A stretch of DNA of 32,819 nucleotides, from contig SXYE01000067.1 in NCBI GenBank assembly GCA_005789325.1, positions 1-32,819 on the forward strand. Direction: 5' to 3'. This stretch comes from Actinomycetota bacterium. Its GTDB lineage: Bacteria; Actinomycetota; Actinomycetes; S36-B12; UBA5976. The notes under the pieces are model-generated. The model did not search any database, was not told the origin of the DNA, and worked only from the letters and a program-made list of their open reading frames with translations. The translations under genes and the position numbers were made by a program. Shown here piece after piece: positions 1 through 8,404 of this stretch; positions within the stretch are counted from its first letter, which is position 1, and each line of letters begins with the position of its first letter.

Positions 1-66
1 AATAAGTACTTTCCACAGGCAAAGTTGTCATTTTGAAATGTTCTATAACTTGTTTGGTTGTTGGTC

Positions 67-972
67 TCAACTAAGTAACCCATCCACAAAGTCTTGGGCA
101 TTAAATTCAATCAGATCATCTATTCCTTCACCAATGCCTACAAACTTAACTGGAACTTTTAATTCTCTTTGCACAGCGATAACAATTCCACCTTTAGCAG
201 AACCATCTAATTTGGTCAGAACAATTCCAGTTACCTCAACTGCTTCTGTGAAAACTCTGGCTTGAATTAATCCATTTTGTCCAGTGGTGGCATCAATTAC
301 TAGCAGAGTTTCAGTAACTGTGGCATGTTTTTCGATCACTCTTTTTACTTTGCCTAGTTCATCCATAAGTCCTGCTTTAGTGTGCAATCTTCCAGCTGTA
401 TCAATAATTACAACTTTGGCTCCTACTGCTAATCCTTCTTGAACAGCATTAAAAGCAACAGCAGATGGTTCAGAATTTTCCACACCTGTCACCACAGGCA
501 CTGAACTTCTTTGGCCCCAAGTTTGTAATTGTTGACTTGCTGCTGCTCGGAAAGTATCTGCAGCACCTAGCACGCACTTATTTCCTGCTTTAACTAATTT
601 ATGGGCAAGTTTTCCAACAGTTGTTGTTTTTCCAGTTCCATTTATTCCGACCATCATCAATACTGATGGTGAGGCAGAAATATTCAAACCTCTATCCCCA
701 GTTGCAAGAAAATCAATTAATTGATTTCTTAAGACTTCTTTACCTTCTTCGGCACTATGAGCACCTTTTAGGGTTGGGTTATTTTTTAACTCTTGAACTA
801 TTTCTTGGGTTGTTTTAATGCCAACATCGGCCATTATTAGAGTGTCTTCAATTTCTTGCCAAGCTTGTTCATCAAGGGTTGTTCTTGAAAAGATATTAAC
901 TAGGCTTGTGCCAAAAGTTGATTTGGTCTTTAAAGGTTTTTCTTCCTTGTTTTTCTTACTAAAGATTCCCAT
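67..972 (-). CDS. ftsY: Signal recognition particle receptor FtsY
   Basis: SRP-receptor GTPase that docks ribosome-nascent chain-SRP complexes at the SecYEG translocon. The 301-residue protein has an NG domain only. Visible motifs are the P-loop GINGTGKT at about 109-116, DTAGR at 191-195 and TKLD at 253-256, followed by the SRP-family GSAKGG. The acidic A domain seen in E. coli is almost absent. The first 20 or so residues are a short basic segment (MGIFSKKNKEEKPLKTKS) that could bind membrane lipid. The ATG start lies 9 bases after the smc stop, so it is the last gene of the smc transcription unit. Ffh would be the close alternative, but there is no methionine-rich M domain and the context smc-ftsY is the usual actinobacterial one. 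Confidence 0.97.
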   Translation of the reverse strand: MGIFSKKNKEEKPLKTKSTFGTSLVNIFSRTTLDEQAWQEIEDTLIMADVGIKTTQEIVQELKNNPTLKGAHSAEEGKEVLRNQLIDFLATGDRGLNISASPSVLMMVGINGTGKTTTVGKLAHKLVKAGNKCVLGAADTFRAAASQQLQTWGQRSSVPVVTGVENSEPSAVAFNAVQEGLAVGAKVVIIDTAGRLHTKAGLMDELGKVKRVIEKHATVTETLLVIDATTGQNGLIQARVFTEAVEVTGIVLTKLDGSAKGGIVIAVQRELKVPVKFVGIGEGIDDLIEFNAQDFVDGLLS

Positions 973-981
973 GACCAGATT

Positions 982-3900
982 TTACGCTGGTTGATCTTCT
1001 CGTACTTCGCGAATCCTTTGACTTACCACTGTAGAAATACCGTCTCCACGCATTGAGATTCCATAGAGAGAGTCACAAATTTCCATAGTTCTCTTCTGAT
1101 GTGTAACAACGATTAACTGAGAATTCTGTCTGAGTTCATCATAAAGTTCAAGCAATCTACCAAGGTTGGCATCATCTAGTGCTGCTTCAACCTCATCAAG
1201 AATGTAAAACGGTGATGGTCTGGCCTTAAACAAAGCAACCAAGAATGCCACAGCGGTAAGAGATCTTTCTCCACCAGAAAGCAATGAAAGTCTTAAATAC
1301 CTTTTACCTTGTGGCTTAACTTCGATATCTATACCGGTAGTCAGCATGTTTTCTGGATCGGTCAAAACTAAGCGGCCTTCTCCCCCAGGGAAAAGTCTTG
1401 GTAACACAATTTCAAATTCTCTTGCCACATCTTTATAGGCTTCGTTAAATACCTGTTGCACTCTTTGTTCAACTTCAGCAATAACTTCAAGTAAGTCTTT
1501 CCTTGTTTTCTTAACATCTTCTAGTTGTTCAGTTAGGAATTGATTTCTTTCTTCCAAGGCACTGAATTCTTCAAGTGCTAGAGGGTTAATTCGTCCCAGA
1601 AGTGCTAACTTCTTTTCTGCGTCAAGAGCGCGTTTTTCCTGCTTTTCGCGAACATAAGCTTCTGGTTCTTTAGGTGCAGGAATTGGCATATCAGGATCAG
1701 CATCTTCATCAATGTGCACAATTTGCGGAACTAATTGATCTGGTCCATATTCTTTCAACAGGGAATCAGCTTCTATTCCATAATCTTCTAAGCCTTTTAG
1801 CTCGATTTGTTCAATTCTTAATCTTTGTTCCATTCGAGCAACTTCATCACGATGAACTGTGTCAACTAAGCGTTCTAATTCTGATCCCAAATCACGAATA
1901 CTGTGTCTTACTTGTTGAACTTCTTGCTCCATCGCTTGTTGATGTTTGGTTGCTTCATCTCTTTCATGTTCTGCGGTAATTAAAGAATTTTCCAAATAAG
2001 ACATGGCTGTTTCTATGCCTTGAAACACTGCATTAGCAATATGGGCTTCACGTCTTCTTTGTTCACGACGCTGCAATGCCCTAGATCGAGCCACTCTTTC
2101 ACTATTGGCAGTTTTTTCTAATTGTTCTGCCCTTTGCACAACTGCAGCTAATCTTTCTTCTGCAGTTCTCATAGCCAGGCGTGCATCAACTTCTGCTGCT
2201 CTAGTGGTTTCTAGAAGGGCTCTTAATCTTTCTAATTCTGTGGAATCTATTTCAGTAATTTCTTCTGGTTCAGTTCCAGAATTAGCTAAGCGAAGTTCAA
2301 TTTCTCTTAATACTCTTTCATCATCTGCTCGAGCTGTATGAGATGCGCGAAGTAAACTATCTAGTCTTTCTGCTTCTGCTTGTGAAGATCTATTTTGTTC
2401 ACCAAGGGCAGCAAGTTTTTCAGCAACAGCTGCAAGTTCTGCATCGGATTCATAAAGTAGGGCTAAAGCAGCTTCAACTTTTTCTGCAGCTCGTTTTTGT
2501 TCATCTTTGGCATTTTGCAATTCAAATCTAAGTTGATCTGCAAGATTTCCTACTTGATCTCTTTCAGTTTCTGCCTTTTCAACATTTGCTTTTGCTTCCA
2601 GGCGAGAACGAGTATTAACAGTTCCACCAATTACATAATAAGAAGTGACTTTGTCACCATCTCTTGTCACAGCTGTAAGTCTTGGTTGTAATCTGACTGC
2701 TTCTTGTGCGTCTTGTAGGTTCTCAACAATTACAACATCTTTAAGTAATTTCTTTAAAGCATTTTGTAATTCATATGGAGCATTAACTAATTCGATAGCA
2801 CTTCTAGAAAACGGTGGAGCAGCAGGAGCATTGTTTTGTTCATAAAGTGCATCAGCTAATAATACGGCTGCGCGACCAGTTTTGTTATTCTTTAATTTAT
2901 TTATAGATCTAATTGCATCATTAACTGATTTAGCTGCGATTGCATTAGCAGCATCTCCTAAGGCCACTGCGATTGCTGATTCCCAACCATTTTCGATTCT
3001 TAAAAGTGTTGCAAGTGAACCAATAAGTGAATCATCACCAGAATTTAATAGTGAATCACCACCATCAACTTCTTCCAATAACGCTTGTTGCAAAGCTTCA
3101 GCTCTTGCAGTTAATGCTGCTTTTGACTTAGCGGCTTCTTGAGATTTGATTTCTAATTCAGCAACTTTGGCATCTGCTGCTGCTAACTCTTTTGAAGCTT
3201 GTTCGTATTGGGTATCTAAACCTTTTTCAACTCCATCAAGGCCCGCAATTTGTGATTCAAGTGCTAAAAATTCTGTTCTAGCTTTCTCTGCACGTTCGCG
3301 AGCTTCTCTAACTTCAACTTCTAATCTGGTTGCTTCACTTGCTCTTGCTTCAATTCGAGATTTAGCGGCATTTACTTGTCCAGTTAATCTGGCAAACTCT
3401 TCACGTTTATCTGCAGCAGATTTAATGGCATTTGTTTGGCGTGCTTGTTCTGCTTGAAACAGTTGTTCAGTTGCAGTTCTTTCTCCAGTTGCTTTGCTTA
3501 AGAAATTCTTTGCTACCTCAACATCTTTTTGTAGTTCATAAGAATTCTCTCTTGTTGCTTTTGCTTCCTTTTCTAAAGCTTCTGGATCTGCACCAGTTGT
3601 TTGTTCCTGAATTTCTTCTGCAACAAGTTTGGATCTTTCCATAGCCAAAGATCTGGTACCAAAAAATCTTTCGCGCAATGACGCAAGTTTGAACCAAGTT
3701 TGTTGAGCAGTTTGAACTCGAGGTGTGGCTTCCAGCAAGAGTCTTTCAAGTTCTGACTCACGAAGTTTCTTTTCGTTCATCTTGTTTTCAACTTCCGCCT
3801 GCTTCTCACGCAAGATGGTTTCGTCAGCAACCTCTTTCATCATGTTGATGCGCATTTGTGTTAGGTCATCAGCCAATATTCTTAATTTGGCATCTCTTAA

Positions 3901-4563
3901 TTCAGCTTGGATTGTTTGTGCTTTTCTTGCCACATCAGCTTGTCTTGCTAAAGGTTTAAGTTGTCTTCTAATTTCAGTGGTTAAATCTTGTAATCTAAGC
4001 ATGTTCGCTTGAGTTGCCTCAAGTTTTCTTTCAGCTTTTTCTTTTCTTCTTCGATGCTTTAATACACCTGCTGCTTCTTCGATAAAACCACGGCGATCTT
4101 CTGGAGTTGCACTTAATACCGCGGCAACTTGGCCTTGTCCAACAATGACGTGCATCTCTCGACCAATACCTGAATCTGAAAGAAGTTCTTGCACATCCAA
4201 AAGGCGAGAAGCATTTCCGTTAATTGCGTACTCTGATCCACCATTTCTAAATAAAGTTCTTGAGATTGTTACTTCTGCATAGTCAATTGGTAGAGCACCA
4301 TCTGTGTTATCAATTGTTAAAACAACTTCTGCTCGTCCCAAAGGTGCTCGTCCAGCAGATCCTTTAAAGATAACGTCATCCATAACGCCACCTCTTAAAG
4401 TTTTGGCGCCTTGTTCACCCATTACCCAAGCAATTGCGTCAACAACATTTGATTTACCAGAACCATTAGGTCCCACAACAGCAGTAATGCCTTGTTCAAA
4501 ATTTAAAGTTGTAGCAGAAGCAAATGATTTAAATCCGCGAATAGTCAGACTCTTTAAATACAA
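982..4563 (-). CDS. smc: Chromosome segregation protein SMC
   Basis: Condensin ATPase that organises and segregates the chromosome, normally with ScpA and ScpB (not in this window). Its 1193 residues match the family length. The Walker A motif GPNGSGKS is at 31-38. Long coiled coils flank a hinge at about 500-645. The ABC signature LSGGERS is near 1096 and Walker B ILDEVEAALDD near 1125, so head, arm and hinge are all intact. The start is TTG: the upstream minus-strand sequence reads GGAGGCAGATC-TTG, a strong Shine-Dalgarno at good spacing, and the protein then begins MYLKSLTIRGFKSF as expected for SMC. It is co-directional with mutM upstream (43 bases) and ftsY downstream (9 bases). Confidence 0.97.
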   Translation of the reverse strand: MYLKSLTIRGFKSFASATTLNFEQGITAVVGPNGSGKSNVVDAIAWVMGEQGAKTLRGGVMDDVIFKGSAGRAPLGRAEVVLTIDNTDGALPIDYAEVTISRTLFRNGGSEYAINGNASRLLDVQELLSDSGIGREMHVIVGQGQVAAVLSATPEDRRGFIEEAAGVLKHRRRKEKAERKLEATQANMLRLQDLTTEIRRQLKPLARQADVARKAQTIQAELRDAKLRILADDLTQMRINMMKEVADETILREKQAEVENKMNEKKLRESELERLLLEATPRVQTAQQTWFKLASLRERFFGTRSLAMERSKLVAEEIQEQTTGADPEALEKEAKATRENSYELQKDVEVAKNFLSKATGERTATEQLFQAEQARQTNAIKSAADKREEFARLTGQVNAAKSRIEARASEATRLEVEVREARERAEKARTEFLALESQIAGLDGVEKGLDTQYEQASKELAAADAKVAELEIKSQEAAKSKAALTARAEALQQALLEEVDGGDSLLNSGDDSLIGSLATLLRIENGWESAIAVALGDAANAIAAKSVNDAIRSINKLKNNKTGRAAVLLADALYEQNNAPAAPPFSRSAIELVNAPYELQNALKKLLKDVVIVENLQDAQEAVRLQPRLTAVTRDGDKVTSYYVIGGTVNTRSRLEAKANVEKAETERDQVGNLADQLRFELQNAKDEQKRAAEKVEAALALLYESDAELAAVAEKLAALGEQNRSSQAEAERLDSLLRASHTARADDERVLREIELRLANSGTEPEEITEIDSTELERLRALLETTRAAEVDARLAMRTAEERLAAVVQRAEQLEKTANSERVARSRALQRREQRRREAHIANAVFQGIETAMSYLENSLITAEHERDEATKHQQAMEQEVQQVRHSIRDLGSELERLVDTVHRDEVARMEQRLRIEQIELKGLEDYGIEADSLLKEYGPDQLVPQIVHIDEDADPDMPIPAPKEPEAYVREKQEKRALDAEKKLALLGRINPLALEEFSALEERNQFLTEQLEDVKKTRKDLLEVIAEVEQRVQQVFNEAYKDVAREFEIVLPRLFPGGEGRLVLTDPENMLTTGIDIEVKPQGKRYLRLSLLSGGERSLTAVAFLVALFKARPSPFYILDEVEAALDDANLGRLLELYDELRQNSQLIVVTHQKRTMEICDSLYGISMRGDGISTVVSQRIREVREDQPA

Positions 4564-4606
4564 GATCTGCCTCCGGATTTAATGGGTTTGTCTTAACCCT
4601 CTAACT

Positions 4607-5479
4607 CTATCTATGAGGCCTTACTCGAGGTTGACAATTAGGACAGATTGTTGAACTTCTGTTGTTAGAAAAGGCTTCTCTGACCATTTCCAAATCACAC
4701 CTGTAACACCTTTCACCTTCGCGGCCATATGCGTTCAATTCGTTTTCGAAGTAACCACTTTCACCATTGACGTCGATGTATAGATCATCAAAGGAAGTGC
4801 CCCCTTTTTCTAACGCTTTAGCCATCACTTCTTTTGCACTTACTAATATTTCTTTAATCTTTTTTTCACTTAAGTTTTCACACACATCTGCCCAGTGAGT
4901 TTTTGCTAGCCATAAAGCTTCATCGGCATAAATGTTGCCAATTCCTGCAACTATTTCTTGATTTAAAAGTGCTTGTTTGATACCAGTTTTTCTTCTCTTG
5001 ATATTAGAAATTGTTTTATCCATATCAAATGTTTCTTCAAACAAATCAGGTGAAATGTGTAAAACAGATTGGGGAACAAGTCTTTTATCTTTTGCTTCAA
5101 CAAGCTCTTCTAGGTTGACCCAACCAAAAGTCCTTTGATCAATAAAGTGCAGACTTCTTTTGGTATCTGAGAAATCAAAAGTGACTCGAGCATGAGTTGA
5201 GGGTTTCTCATCTTTTTTGACCATCAACATCTGACCACTCATACCTAAATGTGCACTGATGGCTTGCGAAGAGTTTTTCAACGTCATCCACAAAAACTTT
5301 CCACGACGCTCAACTGAGTTGATTGTAAAACCTGAAACAGTCTTTTCAAATGTTTTAGAACTGAACTCAAAGTTTCTTAAAGCCCTATTGTTTCTAACTT
5401 TTGCTTTACTTATTTTCCTGTTTTTAACATGCTTAGCTAAGCCTTTACGAACAACTTCAACTTCTGGTAACTCTGGCAT
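4607..5479 (-). CDS. mutM: Formamidopyrimidine-DNA glycosylase
   Basis: Bifunctional glycosylase/AP lyase that removes 8-oxoguanine and formamidopyrimidines (base excision repair). The N-terminus MPELPEVE supplies the catalytic Pro2 and Glu3, and the conserved beta-hairpin lysine is near residue 61 (RRGKF). A C-terminal zinc finger uses Cys258, Cys261, Cys279 and Cys282, with the DNA-contacting Arg274 between the pairs. The 290-residue length is normal. The ATG directly abuts the rnc stop codon (TAA-ATG, no gap) and has no clear Shine-Dalgarno, so translation is probably coupled to rnc. Endonuclease VIII (Nei) is the alternative, but the N-terminal PELPEVE sequence and the rnc-mutM-smc order favour MutM. 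Confidence 0.96.
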   Translation of the reverse strand: MPELPEVEVVRKGLAKHVKNRKISKAKVRNNRALRNFEFSSKTFEKTVSGFTINSVERRGKFLWMTLKNSSQAISAHLGMSGQMLMVKKDEKPSTHARVTFDFSDTKRSLHFIDQRTFGWVNLEELVEAKDKRLVPQSVLHISPDLFEETFDMDKTISNIKRRKTGIKQALLNQEIVAGIGNIYADEALWLAKTHWADVCENLSEKKIKEILVSAKEVMAKALEKGGTSFDDLYIDVNGESGYFENELNAYGREGERCYRCDLEMVREAFSNNRSSTICPNCQPRVRPHR

Positions 5480-6157
5480 TTAAGGTCTTAAGTTATTTAT
5501 CTCTGTGTAAGCAGAGGCAGCAGCATGCTGTTCAGCTTCTTTTTTACTTTTACCTTCACCATTGCCGTATAAATCTTGCCCAACTTTGACTTGTGCACTA
5601 AATCTTTTGTCGTGATCTGGACCTGATTGTTCAATCACATACTCAATTGCGCCTAAAGACTTAGAGTTTACTAATTCAGCCAAACTTGTTTTCCAATCAA
5701 GGCCTGCACCAAGTTCTGCGCTGGCCGCTAAAATTGGAGCAAAAAGTTGCAAAATAACTTCTCCTGATTTTGCTAAACCATGTTCAACATAAATTGCACC
5801 CAAGATTGCTTCAACTGCGTCAGCCAAAATACTTGATTTATCACGACCACCAGTTGCTTCTTCACCTTTTCCAAGTAAAAGAAATTCACCTAAACCAAGA
5901 GTTCTTGCTACATCAGCTAAGGCTTTAGCGTTAACAACTGCGGCACGAAGTTTTGCTAATTGACCTTCTTGTGCATCAGGATTTTTTCTATAAAGCTCAT
6001 CAGTAATCACAATTCCTAAAACGGAATCGCCTAAGAATTCAAGTCTTTCATTGGTGGGCACACCACCATTTTCATAAGAAAAAGAACGATGCGTGATTGC
6101 TTGTTTTAATATTTCTTCCGATAACTCAACGCCTAAGCGCGCTACTAATTCGCGCAT
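5480..6157 (-). CDS. rnc: Ribonuclease III
   Basis: Double-stranded-RNA endonuclease that processes rRNA precursors and structured mRNAs. The signature ERLEFLGDS is at 37-45, giving Glu37/Glu40/Asp44; the second acidic pair Asp113/Glu116 is in LADAVEAILG. A C-terminal double-stranded-RNA-binding domain occupies about 155-223 (GNGEGKSKKEAEQHAA). The 225-residue length is normal. The gene sits 13 bases after rpmF and is immediately followed by mutM. No good Shine-Dalgarno precedes the ATG, which again suggests coupled translation within this compact unit. Confidence 0.96.
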   Translation of the reverse strand: MRELVARLGVELSEEILKQAITHRSFSYENGGVPTNERLEFLGDSVLGIVITDELYRKNPDAQEGQLAKLRAAVVNAKALADVARTLGLGEFLLLGKGEEATGGRDKSSILADAVEAILGAIYVEHGLAKSGEVILQLFAPILAASAELGAGLDWKTSLAELVNSKSLGAIEYVIEQSGPDHDKRFSAQVKVGQDLYGNGEGKSKKEAEQHAAASAYTEINNLRP

Positions 6158-6170
6158 ATTGCAAATTTAT

Positions 6171-6344
6171 TTATGGATTTGTGACTTGACGTTTTGCGTA
6201 TGTACCACATGTTGGACATGCAGTGTGTGGAAGTTTTTCTGAACGACAACGATCACAGGTAACTAAAGTTGGAACACTTGCTTTCCATTGTGCGCGACGA
6301 TTGCGTGTATTTGAACGCGACATCTTTCGTTTTGGTACTGGCAC
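6171..6344 (-). CDS. rpmF: 50S ribosomal protein L32
   Basis: Small 57-residue ribosomal protein, easily overlooked because of its size and GTG start. It begins MPVPKRKMSRSNTRNRRAQW, the typical L32 N-terminus. It has a four-cysteine zinc ribbon (CDRC at 30-33, CPTC at 43-46), so it is the zinc-binding type. The GTG lies 6 bases after the yceD stop. A later in-frame ATG (the Met of PKRKM) would remove the conserved VPKRK segment, so GTG is preferred. The yceD-rpmF pairing is conserved across bacteria and supports both calls. Confidence 0.95.
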   Translation of the reverse strand: MPVPKRKMSRSNTRNRRAQWKASVPTLVTCDRCRSEKLPHTACPTCGTYAKRQVTNP

Positions 6345-6350
6345 TTTTCT

Positions 6351-6896
6351 CTACTTCTCTTCCTTTAATTGCGATAGCTTTGACCATCGCGGATCTATTA
6401 TTTCATGCTTGTGTTCAGGATCCTCTTCGAGACGAATTCCACACTGGGCACAAAGTCCAAGGCATTCATCATTGCAAAGAGGTCTGGTTGGCAGTTCAAG
6501 CACCACCGCATCTATGAGGGCAGGTTCAAGATCTATCAAATCTCCTTGCATCTTTCTAATCTCATCTGCTTCATCATCACTGTTTATTTCTTTGTCTTCA
6601 TAAACATAAAGATCAGTAATAGTGGCGTCAATTTCAAACTCAACTGGATCTAAACAGCGAGAACATTCAGTTTCTGCTTCCAAATAAACTTCCCCTGTTA
6701 CCAACACTCCATCAACCACTGCCTCTAATAAAAGATCTAGGTCAACCACAGTTTCAGCAGGAACTATCACTGGTCCATTACTTAAAGAGTTAGGTAACTT
6801 AATTACAGTATTGATATTTTTAGATTCACCAGCTCTTCGAGGCAATTCATGCACATCAATGACTAGTGGATCTCGCACATCCAGTTTTTTCTTCAA
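6351..6896 (-). CDS. yceD: YceD/DUF177 family protein (23S rRNA accumulation protein)
   Basis: Member of the YceD/DUF177 family, which is linked to 23S rRNA accumulation and 50S assembly; the exact biochemical activity is not settled. The 181 residues contain the family's metal-binding-like cysteines: CSRC near 78-81 in the middle, and a later set in the segment LCNDECLGLCAQCG. The C-terminus ends with DPRWSKL, typical of the actinobacterial form. The start is TTG, preceded by AAGGA at about 6 bases, and lies 2 bases after the upstream sepIVA stop. Its position directly before rpmF is the classic arrangement. Confidence 0.92.
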   Translation of the reverse strand: MKKKLDVRDPLVIDVHELPRRAGESKNINTVIKLPNSLSNGPVIVPAETVVDLDLLLEAVVDGVLVTGEVYLEAETECSRCLDPVEFEIDATITDLYVYEDKEINSDDEADEIRKMQGDLIDLEPALIDAVVLELPTRPLCNDECLGLCAQCGIRLEEDPEHKHEIIDPRWSKLSQLKEEK

Positions 6897-6898
6897 TT

Positions 6899-7366
6899 TT
6901 ATCCTTGATTGTTAAAAGATGAATTACCAGTTATTTTTTCACGACCACGCTTTACAGCCAAAAGTGTTCTGTTCAACGTGATTTCAAAATTAGCTAACCT
7001 GGCATCAATATATTCATCAGTTTCATTGCGCATTCTGCGTAATTCTTCGTCAACTTGTTTCATAATTTCTTGGGCTCTTTGATTAGCTTGTTGCACAATC
7101 TCTGTTTGAGAAACGAGTCTGTTTGCCTCTGCCCGTGATTGCTCAATTAAGGCATGTCCAGCTAAACGACCTTCTTCCATGACAGCTTCTTTGTTGTCTA
7201 GTAAATGATTTGCCTGCAAAATATCTTGCGGAAGTATTTTTTTAAGATCATTTAACAGATTAATCATTTCTTGGCGATTAACTAAGGCACCGTCTCGAGA
7301 CAATGGCACTGAGCGTGCTTCTTCTATTTGACTTAAAATTTGCTCAATGAGTTGTAAGGATTCCAT
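6899..7366 (-). CDS. SepIVA-like DivIVA-family coiled-coil protein
   Basis: Probable septum and cell-wall regulator of the DivIVA superfamily, corresponding to SepIVA (Rv2927c) of mycobacteria. The N-terminal part (about 1-60, MESLQLIEQILSQIEEARSV...) and the C-terminal part from about residue 84 (LVSQTEIV...EYIDARLANFEITLNRTL...VKRGREKI) resemble the mycobacterial protein as I remember it. The long alanine-rich central coiled coil of that protein is mostly missing: 155 residues here against roughly 245. No membrane segment is visible. It stands between coaD and yceD in the same transcription unit, as in other actinobacteria. The family is fairly sure; the role is inferred from mycobacteria. 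Confidence 0.8.
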   Translation of the reverse strand: MESLQLIEQILSQIEEARSVPLSRDGALVNRQEMINLLNDLKKILPQDILQANHLLDNKEAVMEEGRLAGHALIEQSRAEANRLVSQTEIVQQANQRAQEIMKQVDEELRRMRNETDEYIDARLANFEITLNRTLLAVKRGREKITGNSSFNNQG

Positions 7367-7370
7367 AGTG

Positions 7371-7847
7371 TTATTTCTGATACTTCGCTTTCAAAGCCAT
7401 GGCTACTGGTTTTGGCACTGAAGTTGAAATGTCTCCCCCATGTCTTGCCACTTCTCGTACCAAACTTGAAGACAGAAAAGAGTAAAGAGGATTTGTTGCC
7501 ACAAACAATGTTTCTACCGCCCCTAATTGATAGTTCATTTGAGACATTTGCAATTCATAATCAAAATCACTGACTGCTCTCAAACCTTTAACCATCGCAT
7601 TAACTCCACGGGTTTTACAAAAATCTACTAAAAGTCCATCAAATGTTTCAACACTTACCTTAGGAAGATGCTGACAGGATTGTCTTATTAACTCAACTCG
7701 TTCTTCAATAGTAAATAAACCAGTTTTGGAATGATTAACTAAAACAGCCACCACTACTTCATCAGCGATATCTGATGCTCTTTTGAAGACATCGATATGA
7801 CCATTAGTTACTGGATCAAAGGAACCGGGGCAAACTACTTTTTGCAT
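7371..7847 (-). CDS. coaD: Pantetheine-phosphate adenylyltransferase
   Basis: Transfers AMP from ATP to 4'-phosphopantetheine, the penultimate step of coenzyme A synthesis. The 158-residue protein starts MQKVVCPGSFDPVTNGHIDV. It has the nucleotidyltransferase T/HxGH motif (TNGH, 14-17) and the C-terminal ISS-type motif (FLSSSLVREVARHGGD). A GTG seven codons upstream is also in frame, but family members start just before the CPGSFDP motif, so the ATG is chosen. With this start the gene overlaps the 3' end of rsmD by 13 bases, a common rsmD-coaD arrangement. Confidence 0.96.
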   Translation of the reverse strand: MQKVVCPGSFDPVTNGHIDVFKRASDIADEVVVAVLVNHSKTGLFTIEERVELIRQSCQHLPKVSVETFDGLLVDFCKTRGVNAMVKGLRAVSDFDYELQMSQMNYQLGAVETLFVATNPLYSFLSSSLVREVARHGGDISTSVPKPVAMALKAKYQK

Positions 7848-8404
7848 ACTTGACCGTACCAAACACACGTATCGCCATAACTCTTATCTCGAATGCTTTC
7901 GAAGCCATCAGGCCAAACAAAGTCCCCAGATCTCTTGGCAGTTTCGACAACCAGGATTGCATCGTCTGAAAACCAGGAATTAGCTAAACCTTGAGTTATC
8001 ACTTTTGCGATTTGCTCCAATGACATTTCATAGGGTGGGTCAAGAAATATCAATTGTGCTGGCATATTTAATTTCTCAACAGGTTTCGCTGCCAAAAGAG
8101 TCTCTACCTTGCCATCAACCACATGTGCTTTGATATTTAAGTCTTGAATATTTTTATTTATTACAGAGACTGCATTTCTGTTATTTTCTATAAAAATGCA
8201 ATAGCTTGCACCCCTAGAAATTGCTTCAAGACCTAAGGCTCCGCTTCCAGCAAATAAATCTAAAACACAAACCTCAGCAATGGCATCTAGTGAAGTTAGA
8301 GTTGAAAAAACTGCTTCACGTACTCGTTGTGCTGTGGGTCTTGTTCCTTCATCAGGAACTTTCAGCAGTCTTCCCCTAAGTTCACCGGCAATAATTCTGG
8401 TCAT
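7835..8404 (-). CDS. rsmD: 16S rRNA (guanine(966)-N(2))-methyltransferase RsmD
   Basis: SAM-dependent methyltransferase for G966 of 16S rRNA. The 189 residues contain the N-terminal family motif RIIAGELRGRLL and TRPTAQRVREAVFSTL, the SAM-binding loop VLDLFAGSGALGLEA at about 47-61 and the catalytic FLDPPYE. The ATG abuts the recG stop codon with no gap, and the 3' end overlaps coaD by 13 bases, so recG-rsmD-coaD is almost certainly one transcript. Confidence 0.95.
   Translation of the reverse strand: MTRIIAGELRGRLLKVPDEGTRPTAQRVREAVFSTLTSLDAIAEVCVLDLFAGSGALGLEAISRGASYCIFIENNRNAVSVINKNIQDLNIKAHVVDGKVETLLAAKPVEKLNMPAQLIFLDPPYEMSLEQIAKVITQGLANSWFSDDAILVVETAKRSGDFVWPDGFESIRDKSYGDTCVWYGQVCKK

Noticed and set aside
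1..66. Small inverted repeat CATTTTGAAATG as an ftsY terminator
   Set aside because: Only five pairs with a two-base loop, A+T only apart from one pair, and no T-tract. I see nothing convincing in this 66-base edge.
38..265. Plus-strand open frame opposite ftsY
   Set aside because: It is a shadow of ftsY on the other strand, with no family features and low-complexity composition. The same applies to the many plus-strand frames opposite smc, recG, thiL, lldD, serA and ilvN.
7848..7868. GTG start seven codons upstream for coaD
   Set aside because: It would add MCLVRSS before MQKVVCPGSFDP and lengthen the overlap with rsmD. Family members begin just before CPGSFDP.
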